DNA of 64,000 bases, from positions 11,904,001 to 11,968,000 of the forward strand of contig NC_065904.1 of assembly GCF_905147045.1 (NCBI RefSeq). Reading direction: 5' to 3'. The stretch comes from Nymphalis io (taxonomy: Eukaryota; Arthropoda; Insecta; Lepidoptera; Nymphalidae). Shown here piece after piece: positions 1 to 12,914 of the stretch. Made by a program: the position numbers and the translations under genes. Numbering within the stretch: position 1 is the first letter of the stretch; every line of letters starts with the position of its first letter. The notes under the pieces are model-generated. The model saw nothing but the letters and a program-made list of their open reading frames with translations. It made no database searches and was not told the origin of the DNA.

Positions 1-733
1 TAGTATTAATTACTTGTTAATATGGAAAGGTTCCCAAATATTATTATTATTATTCTTAAATTAAACTTTTAAATCTTTAATGGATTTAATCAAGCTTATT
101 TATAGATTTATTTATTTATTATTATGGAAAGTATATTTTTTTACTTTCTTTAACTAAACAAAGGATAACAAATTATTGAATCAATTACATTTGTGATCAA
201 AACTCTCAGCTGTTAAAATATAAAAGTAATTACTTCATAAAAGCCTGTCGGGAGCTGTCAGTGGAAGAATTAGATCTCTGGGTTGATTTCCTGAGGGGGA
301 TAAAATGTGTCCAAAGTTTTGGGTCTTTCATAAACGAATTGTAAAGAGAATCATATTAAAACTTGCGAAACAGCTGAATCAATACCTACTTCGTCCGTCA
401 TCGTTCTCAAGGTCTTCTGTCATCTTATAAATTACAATTGGTATTACTCATTACTAATTTATATTACGTTACCAGTAGCAACAATAATCATTTATTCGCT
501 CAAAATGTGTTAACATCATAAAGCACATTAAAGGTTATTTTAGAAAATGTATTATCTTTTCTAGGCATCTTGTAACTGTATATACACAAGGGATATATCT
601 TAGTTCCCATTATAAAAGCTTACCTTAATCTTCAGCAGATTGCGGGAAATTTTAGCAATCGTAATTTATTTGTTGTCTATATTATGTATTTATATTCATT
701 TCGTCGCGCATGTCTGTCTCGTGTAAAATCTGC

Positions 734-791
<58 letters not shown>

Positions 792-3700
792 AGCAGCCTC
801 ATGTAATAAGATTTTGATCTTATTACTTTTTCCTTCTCCTCGATAGGAAACTATGCCTCTCTCCAACAAAAAAATATTATGTCCATTATAAACGACGCAT
901 TTGTTGCTGTAAGGAAATTGCTCATCATTTCATAATTACCTATTTTCTTACTACTAATGTCTATTGAGTACTTACATTTTTTTATAATTTGGCGGTAGAA
1001 CAATTTGTAAATTGGCCTAATACGAAAAAAAGACAACAAATAAAATAATTATTTACATATTTTAAGCTTCAGTTGAATTTAAATATCGAAGCTTAAACGT
1101 TGTTTTTGCATTTTACTTTGTAAGTTAGATATTATAATTTCTTCCGAGCTTGTTACAAAACTGTGGGGATGGAGGTAGAATTTTCTGGCGAACGTAATTT
1201 AAACTCGGATCGCGCAGTGCGGCTTCGCTCAGCTCGATCAAATATGTAGTTTTTGGTTTGAATTTCAACAACAGTATTGTTAACTTCATTACTTTGATTG
1301 AATTCTATTAATGTTATAGTTTAATTTATTTAACTGGAAACTAAGTTGTAAGAATCGGGGTAACTTTGGCTATGAAGTTACATGCTTGTACCTCAATTCA
1401 GTTACTTAAAGTTATTGAAGTATGATATTGTTAGTTATGTTTTTAATATATTACGTAATTGGAACGGTAGTTTATGTTTTTACTTTTTCTTTGTTGGACT
1501 TTGAGTGAGTTAGTCCTGGTATCATCCACTCGTAAGTAATCTTACTCCCAAGTATCAATTCTTTTTGTTTAAGTCCTTTGCCTGGCATAGCATGGATGAA
1601 GCATCAATTATTACTTTTAGTAAAGATAAAATCTACAATAACGTTTAAACTGTATTCTGTAGTTTGGAGACCAGATGATAGCTACATACTTAGACACCTC
1701 AAGTCTCATGGGTGACAGCGCGTAGACGGTAAGTATTTCATATTTTCTACATATTCTATGTCAGTCTCGGTATTCTATAATACTCTATAATATTCTCATT
1801 CAATATTTATTAGAAAACAAGGAAAGTGACTTGGGTGGCTTAAAATAGACTTGTTGCCGGATATATTTACTACACTGTCATTAATGTTCGCTTTTTATGG
1901 ATTTCGTTAATTTTCAATAACGTGCCAGCCAATCTTAATTTATATATTCCGGTTCTGAATGGTTCTTAATGGTATTGAATTTTTGATTGAAATTAATCTT
2001 TTGAAATGACAAAAGTAGTTGAAAATTGCTTATAAGAAACTACTTTCGTACAATAGACGGGGCATGAATCGTTTCGTCTTTGCAACGCATGCCAGGAATT
2101 GGCTAAATATAATTCGCTAATTATATTTATTATATCTTTTAAACTCCAATTAGCACACGTCCTTTCTAATCAAAGGATGAATCTCGAATGGTTGACGGTC
2201 AACTGTCAAGTCGTCTCAACGAATACTGAATAAACATGATGAGTGAATGAGGGAATGATAGATTCGAATGATAGTAACAGTATAAATGTAAAGTGTGAAA
2301 GAGCGAATGATAAATGCATGTATGAATGATCGGAACTATAGTTTTATGTTAACTGAATTTATATAAATCCGTAACCAAACAAACAAGCAAAACTTTCCTC
2401 TTTATAATATTAGAATGACAAATAATGGTTAAATTACACAAATACTCTCAAAAGCTGAATTTAACTTAAAGGGTTGGTGAGGCGGTGAGAGGGACGGCGG
2501 GAGGGCGCGGGAGGAGAGGGGGGTCATTCCCCTGTAACACAATTAACACGTCTTCGGCGTCGACATAATTATTTTGTTCTGTATATCTGACGTCATCATT
2601 TGTTTTTATTATAAATTGTCCATCGATGCAAGCGTTTTGAATATACAATTTATAATACAAAGTGATATGTTTTCACACATCAGTTGTATTCAAGTGCACA
2701 AATTATTTGATATAGTAACCGCTTAGTAAGGGAAGGCACAAACCTATACTCGTATTTATATAATATATAAAATTCAAACACATTTATTTTTAATCTATAC
2801 GAGCTGAGATGACTTCGTGGCTTGAATCTAAATTAAAACCGAACCAACCTCTGAGTCGTTATGTGCGTAATTCATGTTAGTAATACATTTCGCTGGTTAA
2901 GGAAAATATACTGAGAATCATGTTTTTAAAGTAAGTTACAGTGTATTCACCGACTAAAATTGGGACAGTGCGAGCGTGGTAGATTAGTGCGAAACTCTAT
3001 TTGCTACTAAAAAAATTGTCAGAAAAACTCAATAAATGATTGACACAACCATAATATTATATATATAACCATAAATATAGTAACGGCCTAGTTAGTATAA
3101 CACAATCTCGGTTTTGAGCTATTGGATCTTGGTAAGCGTCTCAGCATACTATTATGTGAAAGTGATTTTCATTCTATTACCACTTCGACGCAGCGTATTC
3201 GTCGAAGTCTACAAAAGGCCGTCGAAGTCACGTATGTGGCTCGGTGCCGTTGAAACTTTGCGCATACTTTGTTAAGATTTCATCACGGCTCCGTAAATAG
3301 AGAGACAAATGCTCTCTATTTAACTGACGTGTAGTTGGACAACGGTTAAAGATTAAACTGTGTAAACATGCCATATTTAAGTGTTTAAATATCCCTTAAG
3401 CAACTAAAGCTATTAATGACTTATATATTTTTATTTGTCTAAATATGTATCACTAACTAAAATGAAAGAACGAAAGATCAAATCGTAATATAATTTATAC
3501 ATCGCGCCTGAATATTTACAGATCTACATAGTCTTTTATTGAGTAGTATACGTAATTATTTGATTTTTACATTAAATTTAAATTTATTAAGTACATAGTA
3601 CTTACAACTAGTAGTGGTGTAAAAATGATGTACAATATTGAATCCGCTACTCGTAGACGTAGCGACTCAAAACTCGTAGCTACTAACGTAGCGACGTAGC

Positions 3701-4612
3701 TTAATTAGTAGAACACCTACGTTGCGATGTACTCGCATATGGATTCTATTTTTAATTTTTTTCAATTTTTGATAATGTAAACGAGACTCGAGTATTTATA
3801 TTGTTAACTGGTTAGATGTGGTGGGGAGGATCAGGGGATCGATGCCCTTGTTTTTTTTTTTGGCATAATAATATCATAACGGCGCTTGATGCGGACGGAT
3901 GCTGCTATTATATGAGACTTGCAGGTAGCTGTTAGCGGGAGCAATCTCTATGCAAATTAACTTAACGCTGCGTCCATAAGGTTTCCGAGACAGAGAAATT
4001 AATGTGTATGTTAGAAGAATTTATATAATAGTTATTTATAAGCTATATCAATTTTTGATATTAAAACTAAGATATGATATTTTACATAGCAATATTTATA
4101 GCATAAAATAAATAATATATTTATAAATAAAGTGTGACATGCGCACTATTAATAAGTATAAGGAACAGACAAACTTGTTACCCGACTACCCAGGGTAAGT
4201 GTTTTAATTCTTTTGTGCAACAATGTATACGTTTCGACTACTTCTCAGACAATGTTTATAATTCTCAATAGTAAAGTCCAAAATTATTAAAGAACATTTG
4301 AGTGCTAAAGGTTGTTATAAAACTAACCACCTAACAGATAAAATAACACGCCTAAAAATGATACGATCGCCTCAATATTAAACCATATCAAATATTGAAT
4401 AAATTAAAAAATATGAAATAATTCCGAACACGTACCAAATTAATATATTGTATTCAAGAAGGCTCAAGTACTTTTGCGTCATCAATTTACAAGATTAAAT
4501 TATGTAATAAGAAGGTTAACACCGCGTCGAAATATGTTGTAGATTGAACCGTGAAGAACCGGTAAGGAGCTTAGTAGTTATGATTTTTCAATAAAATTAT
4601 ATAACCAAATAC
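1..4612. other. AT-rich stretch without recognisable gene
   Basis: No open frame here resembles a protein family I know and no SINE head is visible. It holds a (TA)n run near 736-789, a G-rich patch at about 2470-2525, and around 3650-3720 an irregular cluster of ACGTAGC/CTCGTAG words. Near 4540-4580 a short block (gaagaaccggtaaggagctt) resembles a motif that recurs at 15165-15235, 36130-36220 and, inverted, at 21395-21480, so it is probably an old dispersed repeat. Confidence 0.5.
736..789. repeat. (TA)n microsatellite
   Basis: Uninterrupted TA dinucleotide run of about 26 units, seen directly. Confidence 0.95.
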
Positions 4613-4615
4613 TTC

Positions 4616-4732
4616 CTCGTTGGTCAAGTAGCGAGACCGCAAATCTCGAGGTCCTGGGTTTAAACCCCAGGTCAGGCCAAAATATATAGATTAGGCGCCG
4701 TGGCCGAAATCGGTCTGGAGCATATTAATTAT
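4616..4732 (+). mobile_element. S-D SINE copy, internally deleted
   Basis: The tRNA-like head is present with a B-box-like GGGTTTAAACCCC, followed almost at once by the family's 3' end (gccgtggccgaaatcggtct). The roughly 230-bp middle part seen in the full copy at 29921-30266 is missing. It lies just upstream of an S-B insertion. Confidence 0.7.
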
Positions 4733-4795
4733 TTTATGACGTTACGTTTCCCCAAACTTATTTGTTAACTAGCAAACGCGCAGCTACTGGTTATA

Positions 4796-5083
4796 CTGGT
4801 GGTAGGGCTTTGTGCAAGCTCGTCTGGGTAGGTACCACCCACTCATCAGATATTCTACCGCAAAACAGCAATACTTGATATTGTTGTGTTCCGGTTTGAA
4901 GGGTAAGTGAGCCAGTGTAATTACAGGCACAAGGGACATAAAATCTTAGGTCCCAAGGTTGGTGGCGCATTGGCTATAAGCGATGGTTGACATTTCTTAC
5001 AATGCCAATGTCTAAGGGCGTTTGGTGACCACTTACCATCAGGTGGCCCATATGCTCGTCCACCTTCCTATTCTATAAAAAAA
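4796..5083 (+). mobile_element. S-B short retroposon, near full length
   Basis: Starts CTGGTGGTAGGGCTTTGTGC and ends in a short A run. Near its 3' end it carries CCACTTACCATCAGGTGG, which is shared with the CR1/Jockey-type LINE of this window. It is one of the two best-preserved copies; the other is 54701-54994. No coding capacity. Confidence 0.8.
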
Positions 5084-6248
5084 GCAAAAAATACTGGACT
5101 AATTTCGATTGATTTAATATAGCGCATGATTATAGCCAAGCGTTTAAAAAAAATTGAGAGTTTTTTACGTAAAGCTTATTTTAAACCCGGTGCGAATGAC
5201 GTCTAATATATTTCGTAAAGTTATACATATCAAATTCACTTATAAAAAGTATGGTTCTCAGTCAACATTGAAGCGGTAGGCTTGAGGTTCTATAAACCTT
5301 CTCCTCAAGAGGAAAGGAGGCGTTTACTTTACAGTCGACTTTTAAACGTAATTACTTTCTCTCCTGGCAGACTGCCTCCCGATATAAGTGTCATTGTTGT
5401 TAGCATACTGATTAAAATAAATACACGCATAAATATGTGTTCCTTTTGAATTATTTTAATAAACTTGGAATGAGAATAAATGTTTGCCTGGCTATACTCC
5501 GGGAAAAAATCAATGTTATGAACAGATTTCGCAAGCTTAAATCTTTAACAGACGTTATTCTTTTCGACTCGCTTTAAGAGGAACTTTACTTTTATCACAC
5601 ACTTACAGAGCGTGAAATGCGCTTGTGTGAGGTTATTTAATTCGCTGTTCTAGAAAATTCGTTCGCAATTGTCTACGTAATGCACCATAATGGTATAAAA
5701 CTACTGTAGCATAATTTCTCTTGCAAAATGCGTCGTGCAGGCTTCCTTTCGAAGTGATTTTAGTTGCTACTATTTTCTAAAAAAAATATTCCGTTATAAA
5801 AACAAAAGCCCTTTATTATTACGTGGATTAAATTTAACATAACCTGGTAAGAAACCGTGCATTTAATAGAAAATAACAGGAAAATGTTAGGAAACATAAT
5901 AAGAAACCTAGCTTTTTAGGAATCAAAAACCAGTTTTTTTTTATAACGAACTCCTTTTGTTTTTTGTTATTATAAAATAGGATTGTACGTGATACAGTCA
6001 TACCTGAACGTAATCGCTGATGCGGTCGATGATGAAACGAGCTGCCTCAGCATGTCTCGGCGAATATAAAAATACTCAAATGTAGTAATTGAACAAAATC
6101 CCGCCATGTCTGTCTGGATTTTCATACGGTTTTCACGAATTATTCATGATGAAGTTTTAGGTGTACTAGTTATTAGGGTTTTGTGTAATTAACTATACAG
6201 ACCCTTATTTTACCTTATCTTATCCTTACCCGTGCGAAGCCGGGATGG
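5084..6248. other. No gene seen; small S-A fragment
   Basis: Only a roughly 32-bp S-A-like piece (aaccttctcctcaagagga at about 5293-5325) and, at 6226-6248, a short cccgtgcgaagccggg block of a dispersed repeat are recognisable. The rest is AT-rich without a supported feature. Confidence 0.4.
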
Positions 6249-6536
6249 AAAAAAGTTATTGGGCTTTTCTGTCGAAAACACTCAGTAGCAGCCTAGAGTC
6301 TGGAATTTGGTAGTGTGGATACTCCTATGCTTCGGAAAGCACGTAAAGCCGTTGGTCCTGCGCCTGAATTCACAATTTCCGGTCATGTCGGATTGCCGTA
6401 CCATCGGATTTTGAGAGCTAGGGAATAGAGAGTGCACCTGTGTTTACGCTTACACTTGTGCACTGTTCTGTCTGCATGTTGGCTAATCTCTCTTGAGATT
6501 TGCTGCCGTGGTCGAAATTGGGCTGAAGGACTATTA
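6249..6536 (+). mobile_element. S-D SINE, head missing
   Basis: Begins inside the family at the aaaaagttattggg block and runs to the ggtcgaaattgggctgaagga 3' end, followed by a (TA) run. It matches the inverted copy at 29921-30266 along its length with many substitutions. Confidence 0.7.
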
Positions 6537-8794
6537 TATATATATATATGAAGTTAACTTGATAATAAAAGCAACAAGTTTAATTAATAAAATAATTATA
6601 AATTATATTATATAATTAGCGTATTGAAGGATAATTATAAGAGTCATTTGGTCTATTTATACAGTCACATTTAATGAATTTATATAATAATGACTTTGGT
6701 TTGTTTGTTAATTCATACGGAAACGGAAAGCTAAGCAAGTAGCTTGGGTGAGGTTGACACAGAATTAATAGTTGATTCTGACGTGGGTTTTGGACCGGCG
6801 ATATTTCGAGTGGTAAGGACAAAAATGGTTGGCATTAACGTTTGGAATAGAAAGTGATAGGAAAACTTTATTACATCTCAATAATTCAGCTTCAAATCTA
6901 ATTTTGTGGACTGGAGCGGAACATTTGTGCTTGAATTACTCAATTCTGGTTTGATATATATATTGTTATAGTATATATATATATTGTTTAAAGGTTTTAT
7001 ATATAGGTAAATATATATATTTATATAATACATAACGGAGAATATTTTAATTCTAATTAACGATCAGATTTTACAAGTACATTTTATAATAGTTGATATT
7101 TATATCAGATAATAAACAAGCCAATAAATAAAAATAAATCACATGCAGAAGGCGCCGTATCGAAATATAAAAGTGAAGCAAATGTCGACAGTCGATAGTT
7201 CGAGAATCGCGACGTCAATCGTAAACGGCTCTTTTCAATTACAATTTCTCAGCGTCGCCTCTCGTCACAGTTCAGGGCAATTCGTTACTTACAGTTAGCG
7301 AGTCACTTCACATTCGCATTCTGTCGACCCAGATTCAGTTCGGAGTCGCTGGAGTGTGGTCTATTTGTGAATGAACACGTATAGTGTGAATTGGGGGTCA
7401 CCGTACGGTCGAAATGGATTTTATTTTACGTAGTTTGTGTGCTAGTTTCTAATTACGACTATTTACGTTAGGTGTATTCTATACGCTCGTGTAGCGTAGG
7501 AATCTATTATTAAGTACCTGCTTATAAAAATAAACAAATGTAATGAGTTTTGTATTTATTTCTTTACGGTGACGGTGCACTATTACAAACGATAGTCGTC
7601 GAAAATTTGGTCGAATAATGAATCGTCGAAGATTTCGCCTGTATTTGGTCTTAAAAATTAAATTTTAACAGTTTTGTATGCTATAAAACTATTTAATAGA
7701 AAAAGAACTTTGTTCCAAAAAATTTTCATTACTACATTTTTCATTTTTTAAGTAAATATAAAGTATTATTTATATTGTTATAAATAAAGAAATTAAATAC
7801 GTATACAGTTTTCAGACAAATCATTTGTACAATTTTAATCATATTTAAAATAGTTAATACAGATTGTCTACACCGGAAGTGTTTCAGCAGCAAAAAATAT
7901 GACGATATTGCAACAGATTTTCAGTACAGGAAGATTTCGTGCAGCAATATTTATTGAAATCATTTACGGCAAACCAAAATATAATAATGTAATAGTAGAA
8001 AATATTTTGCATAAACAATTTTATACCTGTATCCTTTGATCTATTTTTCAATTTAGACTAATCGACGCATTTATATACAGTTGTGTTTGAGAGTATATAG
8101 GATGAAAAAAATCACTAAAAGCTGACTTATAACATTTCAGTATATACAACATTGTTAGTTTTATTTTCGAGGGATATTAGTATTTATTGGTTTTCGCCGC
8201 AGCTGGATCAAGATAGGGCAACATACAATTGGCCATTATTTTTTGAGTTAGTGATCTAATAAAAATGTATGTTCAGGTACTCAGCGTGCTTTACATATAC
8301 GCTTGGGCGCGTTTAAGCGAGATGTACCACCATAAGCTAAACCCTACTTAATATGATTGATGATATAGATCTGAGCTCAACTTATATTGGAACATCTAAA
8401 GCGCTGAAACTTTCTATTTTTTAACTTTGTTTTTTTTCCAATATAACTGAAAAGGTATTTTATAGCATTTTTATCGAATAAATGTTCGTATCGAAGAAAT
8501 GACGTGATTCTTTAAATTGACTTAACTTTTTAATTCTACACCGATTGAAATAAAACAAACACTTAATTTTAAGTGAAGCTTGTCACAATACATTAGTAAA
8601 ACCCGTACCCAAATCAGTTAAGCCATTTCTAATTTTAACGCGCACAAATGCACAAACGCACAGACAAATATTCTAACAATCATTATTTTGGGTTACATTG
8701 CATTGATAAAGGCCCCCAGATATAATAGAGGTAATAGGTTTACTCATATATCTAACATGTACAGACAGCAATCAATTACATTTTTATTATATGT
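6537..8794. other. No gene recognised; AT-rich with a GC-richer patch
   Basis: Short (TA) runs occur at 6534-6550 and 6957-7030. The patch at 7140-7400 is richer in CpG and is listed separately as a possible promoter/5' exon. The segment at about 8500-8720 resembles a dispersed repeat with several 'cacaaa' words but I cannot place it. Confidence 0.35.
7140..7400 (+). promoter_or_regulatory. Possible promoter / non-coding 5' exon
   Basis: This patch is clearly richer in CpG than its surroundings and holds arthropod-type initiator-like words, for example TCAGTT near 7334 and CACAGTTCAGG near 7267, with no repeat similarity to other parts of the window. No long reading frame follows: the first downstream ATG (near 7413) opens only about 14 codons. 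If real it would be a first exon spliced to something outside the window. This is inference from composition only. Confidence 0.2.
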
Positions 8795-8806
8795 ATAGAT
8801 TGTTTA

Positions 8807-9099
8807 AGTAACAGCCTGTAAATATCCCACTACTGGACCAAGGCCTCCTTTCCCTTTTTGAGGAGAATGTTTGGAGCTTATTCCACCACGCTGCTCCAAT
8901 GCGGGTTGGTGGAATACACATGTGACAGAATTTCAGTGAAATTCAACACATGCAGCCGAGATGGCCTAGTGGTAAGAACGCGTGAATCTTAACCGATGAT
9001 CGTGGGTTCAAACCCGGGCAAGCACCACTGAATTTTCATGAGCTAAATTTGTGTTTATAATTCATATCGTGCTGGACGGTAAAGGAAAACATCGTGAGG
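8807..9099 (-). mobile_element. S-A SINE with 5' inversion (twin priming)
   Basis: Positions 8807-8953 are the 3' half of an S-A SINE in minus orientation, from the cagcctgtaaatatcccac tail inward. Positions 8954-9099 are the 5' half in plus orientation, with the A-box-like tggcctagtgg and B box GGTTCAAACCC. The two halves together account for nearly the whole element once. The unit is flanked by a perfect 12-bp direct repeat (atagattgttta at 8795-8806 and 9100-9111). On the minus strand this reads as inverted 5' half then sense 3' half with its tail, the classic product of twin-primed target-site integration. Confidence 0.88.
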
Positions 9100-9111
9100 A
9101 TAGATTGTTTA

Positions 9112-9750
9112 TTTTGTTACAATCTGTGATAAAAACATTTTATAAACACAAAAGTAAGCATAACGTTAAGCTTCCGTTGATTTAAAAAATACTTTTATAA
9201 TACTTTTATTCAATTATTTAGCGTACATGTACAGTTACATGAAGCCCGTTAGGGCCCGAAAAGATCGACTGCAATTAGCGTATACTTTATATGCGGTGCA
9301 AATAAGTAAAATAAAATTATATTTATTATTAACGGAATGTCAAGTTTACTGGATCTTTAATATGGCTCGCTTTCTGTCGCTATAATGGCAGTGTACAGTT
9401 AATATCATTAATCGTATAATATTAATAAAATACGAGTATCAGTTATCGTTTCGCTAATGCAGCGTAATTATAGGCCTATAAACATTAATTGATACTCGAC
9501 ATATCATCTTAGATCCAAGATTGGCGGCATAGCAACTATATTATAGCTGCTAACATATCATAGTTATTAATAATTGCGGAAATTATTATTGTTATTGATG
9601 TGATCCTGCATATGATCGGTAAGTACTTTTCTGCGTGCTTGCCGGCCGTGGTGAACTTGAACAACAAAGATGTTGTAGACATAGAACGCGAGCGAAGAGC
9701 GTTGGCGATTAGATGTAATAAATATGTTGGCTGAAGAAAGAATTTACGTG
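9112..9750. other. No gene seen
   Basis: AT-rich. A weak S-B-like piece (about 9505-9545, atcttagatccaagattggc) is the only recognisable feature. Confidence 0.35.
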
Positions 9751-9751
9751 G

Positions 9752-9952
9752 AAATACGTAAAGCCGTCTGTCCTGCGCCTAAACTCTTTCCGGTCGTGTC
9801 AGATTGCCGTCACATTGGATTATGAAAGTTAGGGAATAGAGAGTGCACGTGTGCATGCGCACACACTTGTGCAATATAATATGTCCTGTGCAGTTGGTTA
9901 ATCTCTCTTGAGATTGGCCGCCGTGGCTGCAATCGGTCATCGGACTCGGACA
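9752..9952 (+). mobile_element. S-D SINE, 3' part
   Basis: 5'-truncated copy starting at the acgtaaagccgtctgtcctg block and ending at the gccgccgtggctgcaatcgg terminus. No tail repeat remains. Confidence 0.65.
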
Positions 9953-10031
9953 TTGCCTTTATGCAAATTAGATTACATAATATGTTAACAACAATATACA
10001 ATTAAATTATACTTATAATCTTTTAATTTTA

Positions 10032-11216
10032 GGTCCTTACATATGAAATTAGCGTTTTGTCGTACTGACAAGTTTGATCTGAAATATCATCTCTTTGGTT
10101 AAGAATTACAAATTCAAATTAATAAATTCATTTAGCTGGTACATTTGAGTTTTGAAAACAGTCAATTATTTGTTTTTTCCTCATATTTTTTTTCTTTGGC
10201 GGCGCTTATTACCGCAAAATGGAAAACATGAAATATCGGTATATTTACGAGTACGAGTTCTACCGTGGCACCAGTGCTGCAGAAATAGCTCGAAAGATTA
10301 ATGATGTGCACAACGCTGGTGTCTTAAAAGAAATTACCGTGCTTTTGTTTTTGGTTTCAACATTTTCGTTCTGGAAATTTCGACTTTCAGAACCAACCTC
10401 TTGGACGGCCGGAGACCAAAGTGGAAAATGAAGAATTAAAGGTTATTGTGAAAGCGGATCCATCACAAAGCACTCCAGAGATACCTGTAGGCTTCGGAAT
10501 AAGTGATAAAAATATATTAATCCACTTGAAGCAAATCGGGAAAGAAAAAAATGAACGATTGGTACCTCATGAATTGAGTGAATCGAACTTGTAAACACGC
10601 GTCGACTGCTGAGTTACTTTGCTCAACCGACACAAAAATGAAGAGATTTTAAATCGAATCATTACTTGTGATAAAAAGTGGTTAATGTACGATAATCGAA
10701 AGCGCTCGTCGCAATAGCTGAACCCTGGAGACGCAGCTAATGCCTGCCCTAAACGAAAATTGACTCAGAAAAAGTTACTTGTGAGTGCTTAGTGGACTAG
10801 CGCCGGTGTCGTTCACTACAGCTTTTTAAAATCTGTACACATCACACAACACTTTACACTGTAACACTGCACAACAAACAACCACTAAGTTAGATGAGCT
10901 ACAATTGGAATGTCTGCGTACATCCACCGTACTTCCCGGACCTTGCTCCAACAGAATACCATATTTTTCTGGAATTTGGACAACTTCTTACAAGGATAAA
11001 CAATTAAACTCTGATGCGGCAATTCAAACCGCCATCAAAGAGTTTATTGATTCTCGCCCCAATGGTTTTTTTAGTAAAGGGATCAATGAACTACCTATGA
11101 GATGGCAAAGTGCATAGATAACAACGGTGCATACATTGATTAATTAAATATATTATACAAAAAAAATTGACTTTATATTCCTCCCATACATAACGCCAAT
11201 TTCATATGTAAGGACC
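10032..11216 (+). mobile_element. mariner DNA transposon, defective
   Basis: The element is bounded by terminal inverted repeats of about 28 bp that begin GGTCCTTACATATGAAATT at both ends, with TA on each side (10030-10031 and 11217-11218), the duplicated target of Tc1/mariner elements. At about 1.19 kb it is shorter than intact relatives (about 1.3 kb), which fits the internal deletion in its transposase. It lies directly against the Helitron relic that starts at 11219. Confidence 0.92.
10219..11118 (+). pseudogene. mariner transposase pseudogene (mellifera/capitata-like)
   Basis: A normal mariner transposase excises and reinserts the element through an N-terminal paired-like DNA-binding domain and a DD34D catalytic domain. 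Here the first frame opens with YEFYRGTSAAEIARKIND, a typical N-terminus, and is broken after about 45 codons. Later pieces remain readable in other frames: GRPETKVENEELK, then ILIHLKQIGK, HELSE, and the first catalytic Asp in RIITCDKKW near 10656-10682. A deletion near 10830-10870 joins YSFLKS to TAQQ and removes the segment that carries the second catalytic Asp. The region that should hold the third Asp (near 10915-10960) is frameshifted. The C-terminal 70-codon frame (10905-11117) ends with SRPNGFFSKGINELPMRW. The subfamily call is from memory of the family; loss of function is certain from the sequence. Confidence 0.9.
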
Positions 11217-11598
11217 TAATACATAAAAATCTCGTGTCACGGTGTTTGTGGTCGAACTCCTCCGAAACGGCTCGACCGATTTTTATGAAATTTTAATGTA
11301 TATTTGGGAGGTATAAGAATAGGCCGTATATTTCATACCGCTAGGTGATAAAGTCGTCCCTATCCAGATAATTTTTTCAATTTTTTTGACATTTTTTTCA
11401 TTTTGTATTTTATTTAGATTTAGCGTCAAAATATACATATAACCTCAAATTTTCACCCTTCTAACCCATCATCGCATTTTGTAATCACGATTTTAGTATT
11501 TTTGTATGAACAATATCAAAATAATTACTTATAGTGAACCTCATCGAACTTTCATCTACGTCATTCACGAAAAGTGTCGCGTCATTTTGATATTTTTA

Positions 11599-11883
11599 CT
11601 GGTGGTAGAGCTTTGTGCAAGCTCGTCTGCGTCTACCACCCACTCATCAGATATTCTATCGCAAAACAGCAGTAATTATTATTGTTGTGTTCCGGTTTGA
11701 AGGGTGAGTGAGCCAGTGTAATTACAGGCACAAGGGACATAAAATCTTAGTTCCCAAGGTTGGTGGCGCATTGGCTATGTAAGCGATGGTTGACATTTCT
11801 TACAATGCCAATGTCTAAGGGTGTTTGGTGACCACTTACTATCAGGTGGCCCATATGCTCGTCCGTCTTCCTATTTTTTTTTA
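11599..11883 (+). mobile_element. S-B retroposon inside Helitron
   Basis: Near full length, ending in a T/A-rich tail. A short deletion near 11630 removes part of the ggtaggtaccacc region. The tail block is CCACTTACTATCAGGTGG, one change from the LINE-shared form. Confidence 0.75.
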
Positions 11884-12057
11884 TAATATTTAAAAATTTA
11901 CAAAATATTTAACGATTTATTTAATTGATAAGAAATATAAACGTGTTTTATGGTATTGAAAAGATTGGTAAAATACTAAAAGATCAAACACTATCGGTAC
12001 ACCATTTTTATCAGTGAATACAACAATTTTGTCTATTTGTGTGCGTTACAGTGAAAA

Positions 12058-12267
12058 ATGCCAGCAAGACGCAAGGGGGCCTATTTGGGCCGTCGAACTA
12101 ATAAAGCATCAAGCATGCGTAATAATAGAGCAAAAAGAACAGACGAACAAATCCAACAAAATAACGAAATTGTGCGTGTGAGCATGTCATCATTGAACGG
12201 TTTGCTCATCGGCACGTATCCAGTGTTCAAAAATATCGCAAAGGACTTCGTTCTTTCCCATAGATGA
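12058..12267 (+). pseudogene. Helitron Rep/helicase N-terminal fragment
   Basis: A 69-codon frame starts MPARRKGAYLGRRTNKAS and continues with RNNRAKRTDEQ, the basic N-terminus typical of insect Helitron replication-helicase proteins. The ATG follows an untranslated stretch and is the natural start. After about 45 codons the similarity ends and the frame stops at 12267, so no Rep catalytic (HUH and two-Tyr) motifs remain. Only the remote C-terminal remnant at 13270 belongs to the same gene. The family assignment is recognition, not a search. Confidence 0.65.
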
Positions 12268-12914
12268 ATACTATCATCTATAATCATATGCTCAGCGTCA
12301 AAAAAACTATCGAAAGAAAAAAAAATCAAAATCAATGACCATTATTTATTAAGCAATTGTAGCAATATTTAATTTATGGTAGACTCTGTTTTGTTTGTTT
12401 GAAACTTTTAAAGACATTTTTGATGTTTAATTTATTGTAAAGGGTTTAATTTACTTTGACAATATTCAAAAGAAAATCCTTTAGGAATAATATCATCATC
12501 ATCATTCTGAATCAAATTTAATTATTTAATGTAATAAGTAAAACTTAATTCCATTTGAATTCTGTTAGCAGCGCCACCTTTGAACAGACTATGTTTGTTT
12601 ATATAGTTTGTGTGAAATAAATCATCTCGAGTTGTGTAAAATATTAAACTGTATTTCAAAAAATATTCAGCAATAATTCAATTTGTCTGTTTTAATAGAA
12701 ACTCTTAGTTGCTAACAATTGAATTGATTGAAAGACAATAAACAGACGCGGTTGCTTCACTGGAATTATAAAAGGTTTAATTTAAATTAATATCTTAGGA
12801 GTCACGGCAAAATTAAAATTCTCGTGCAGAAAAAAAATTATGGTAATGGCCAACGATGCAACAACGAAATAGCTAGCGCAAAGATTATGTTTCATTCGTA
12901 TGTACTTTGTTTAT

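Noticed and set aside
4616..4690. tRNA-like sequence with B box
   Set aside because: Similar heads recur in several places and are followed by shared SINE bodies; no complete cloverleaf with a proper acceptor stem was found. Treated as a SINE head. The same applies at 8954, 16880, 24702, 30266, 32145, 45257, 48822 and 58788.
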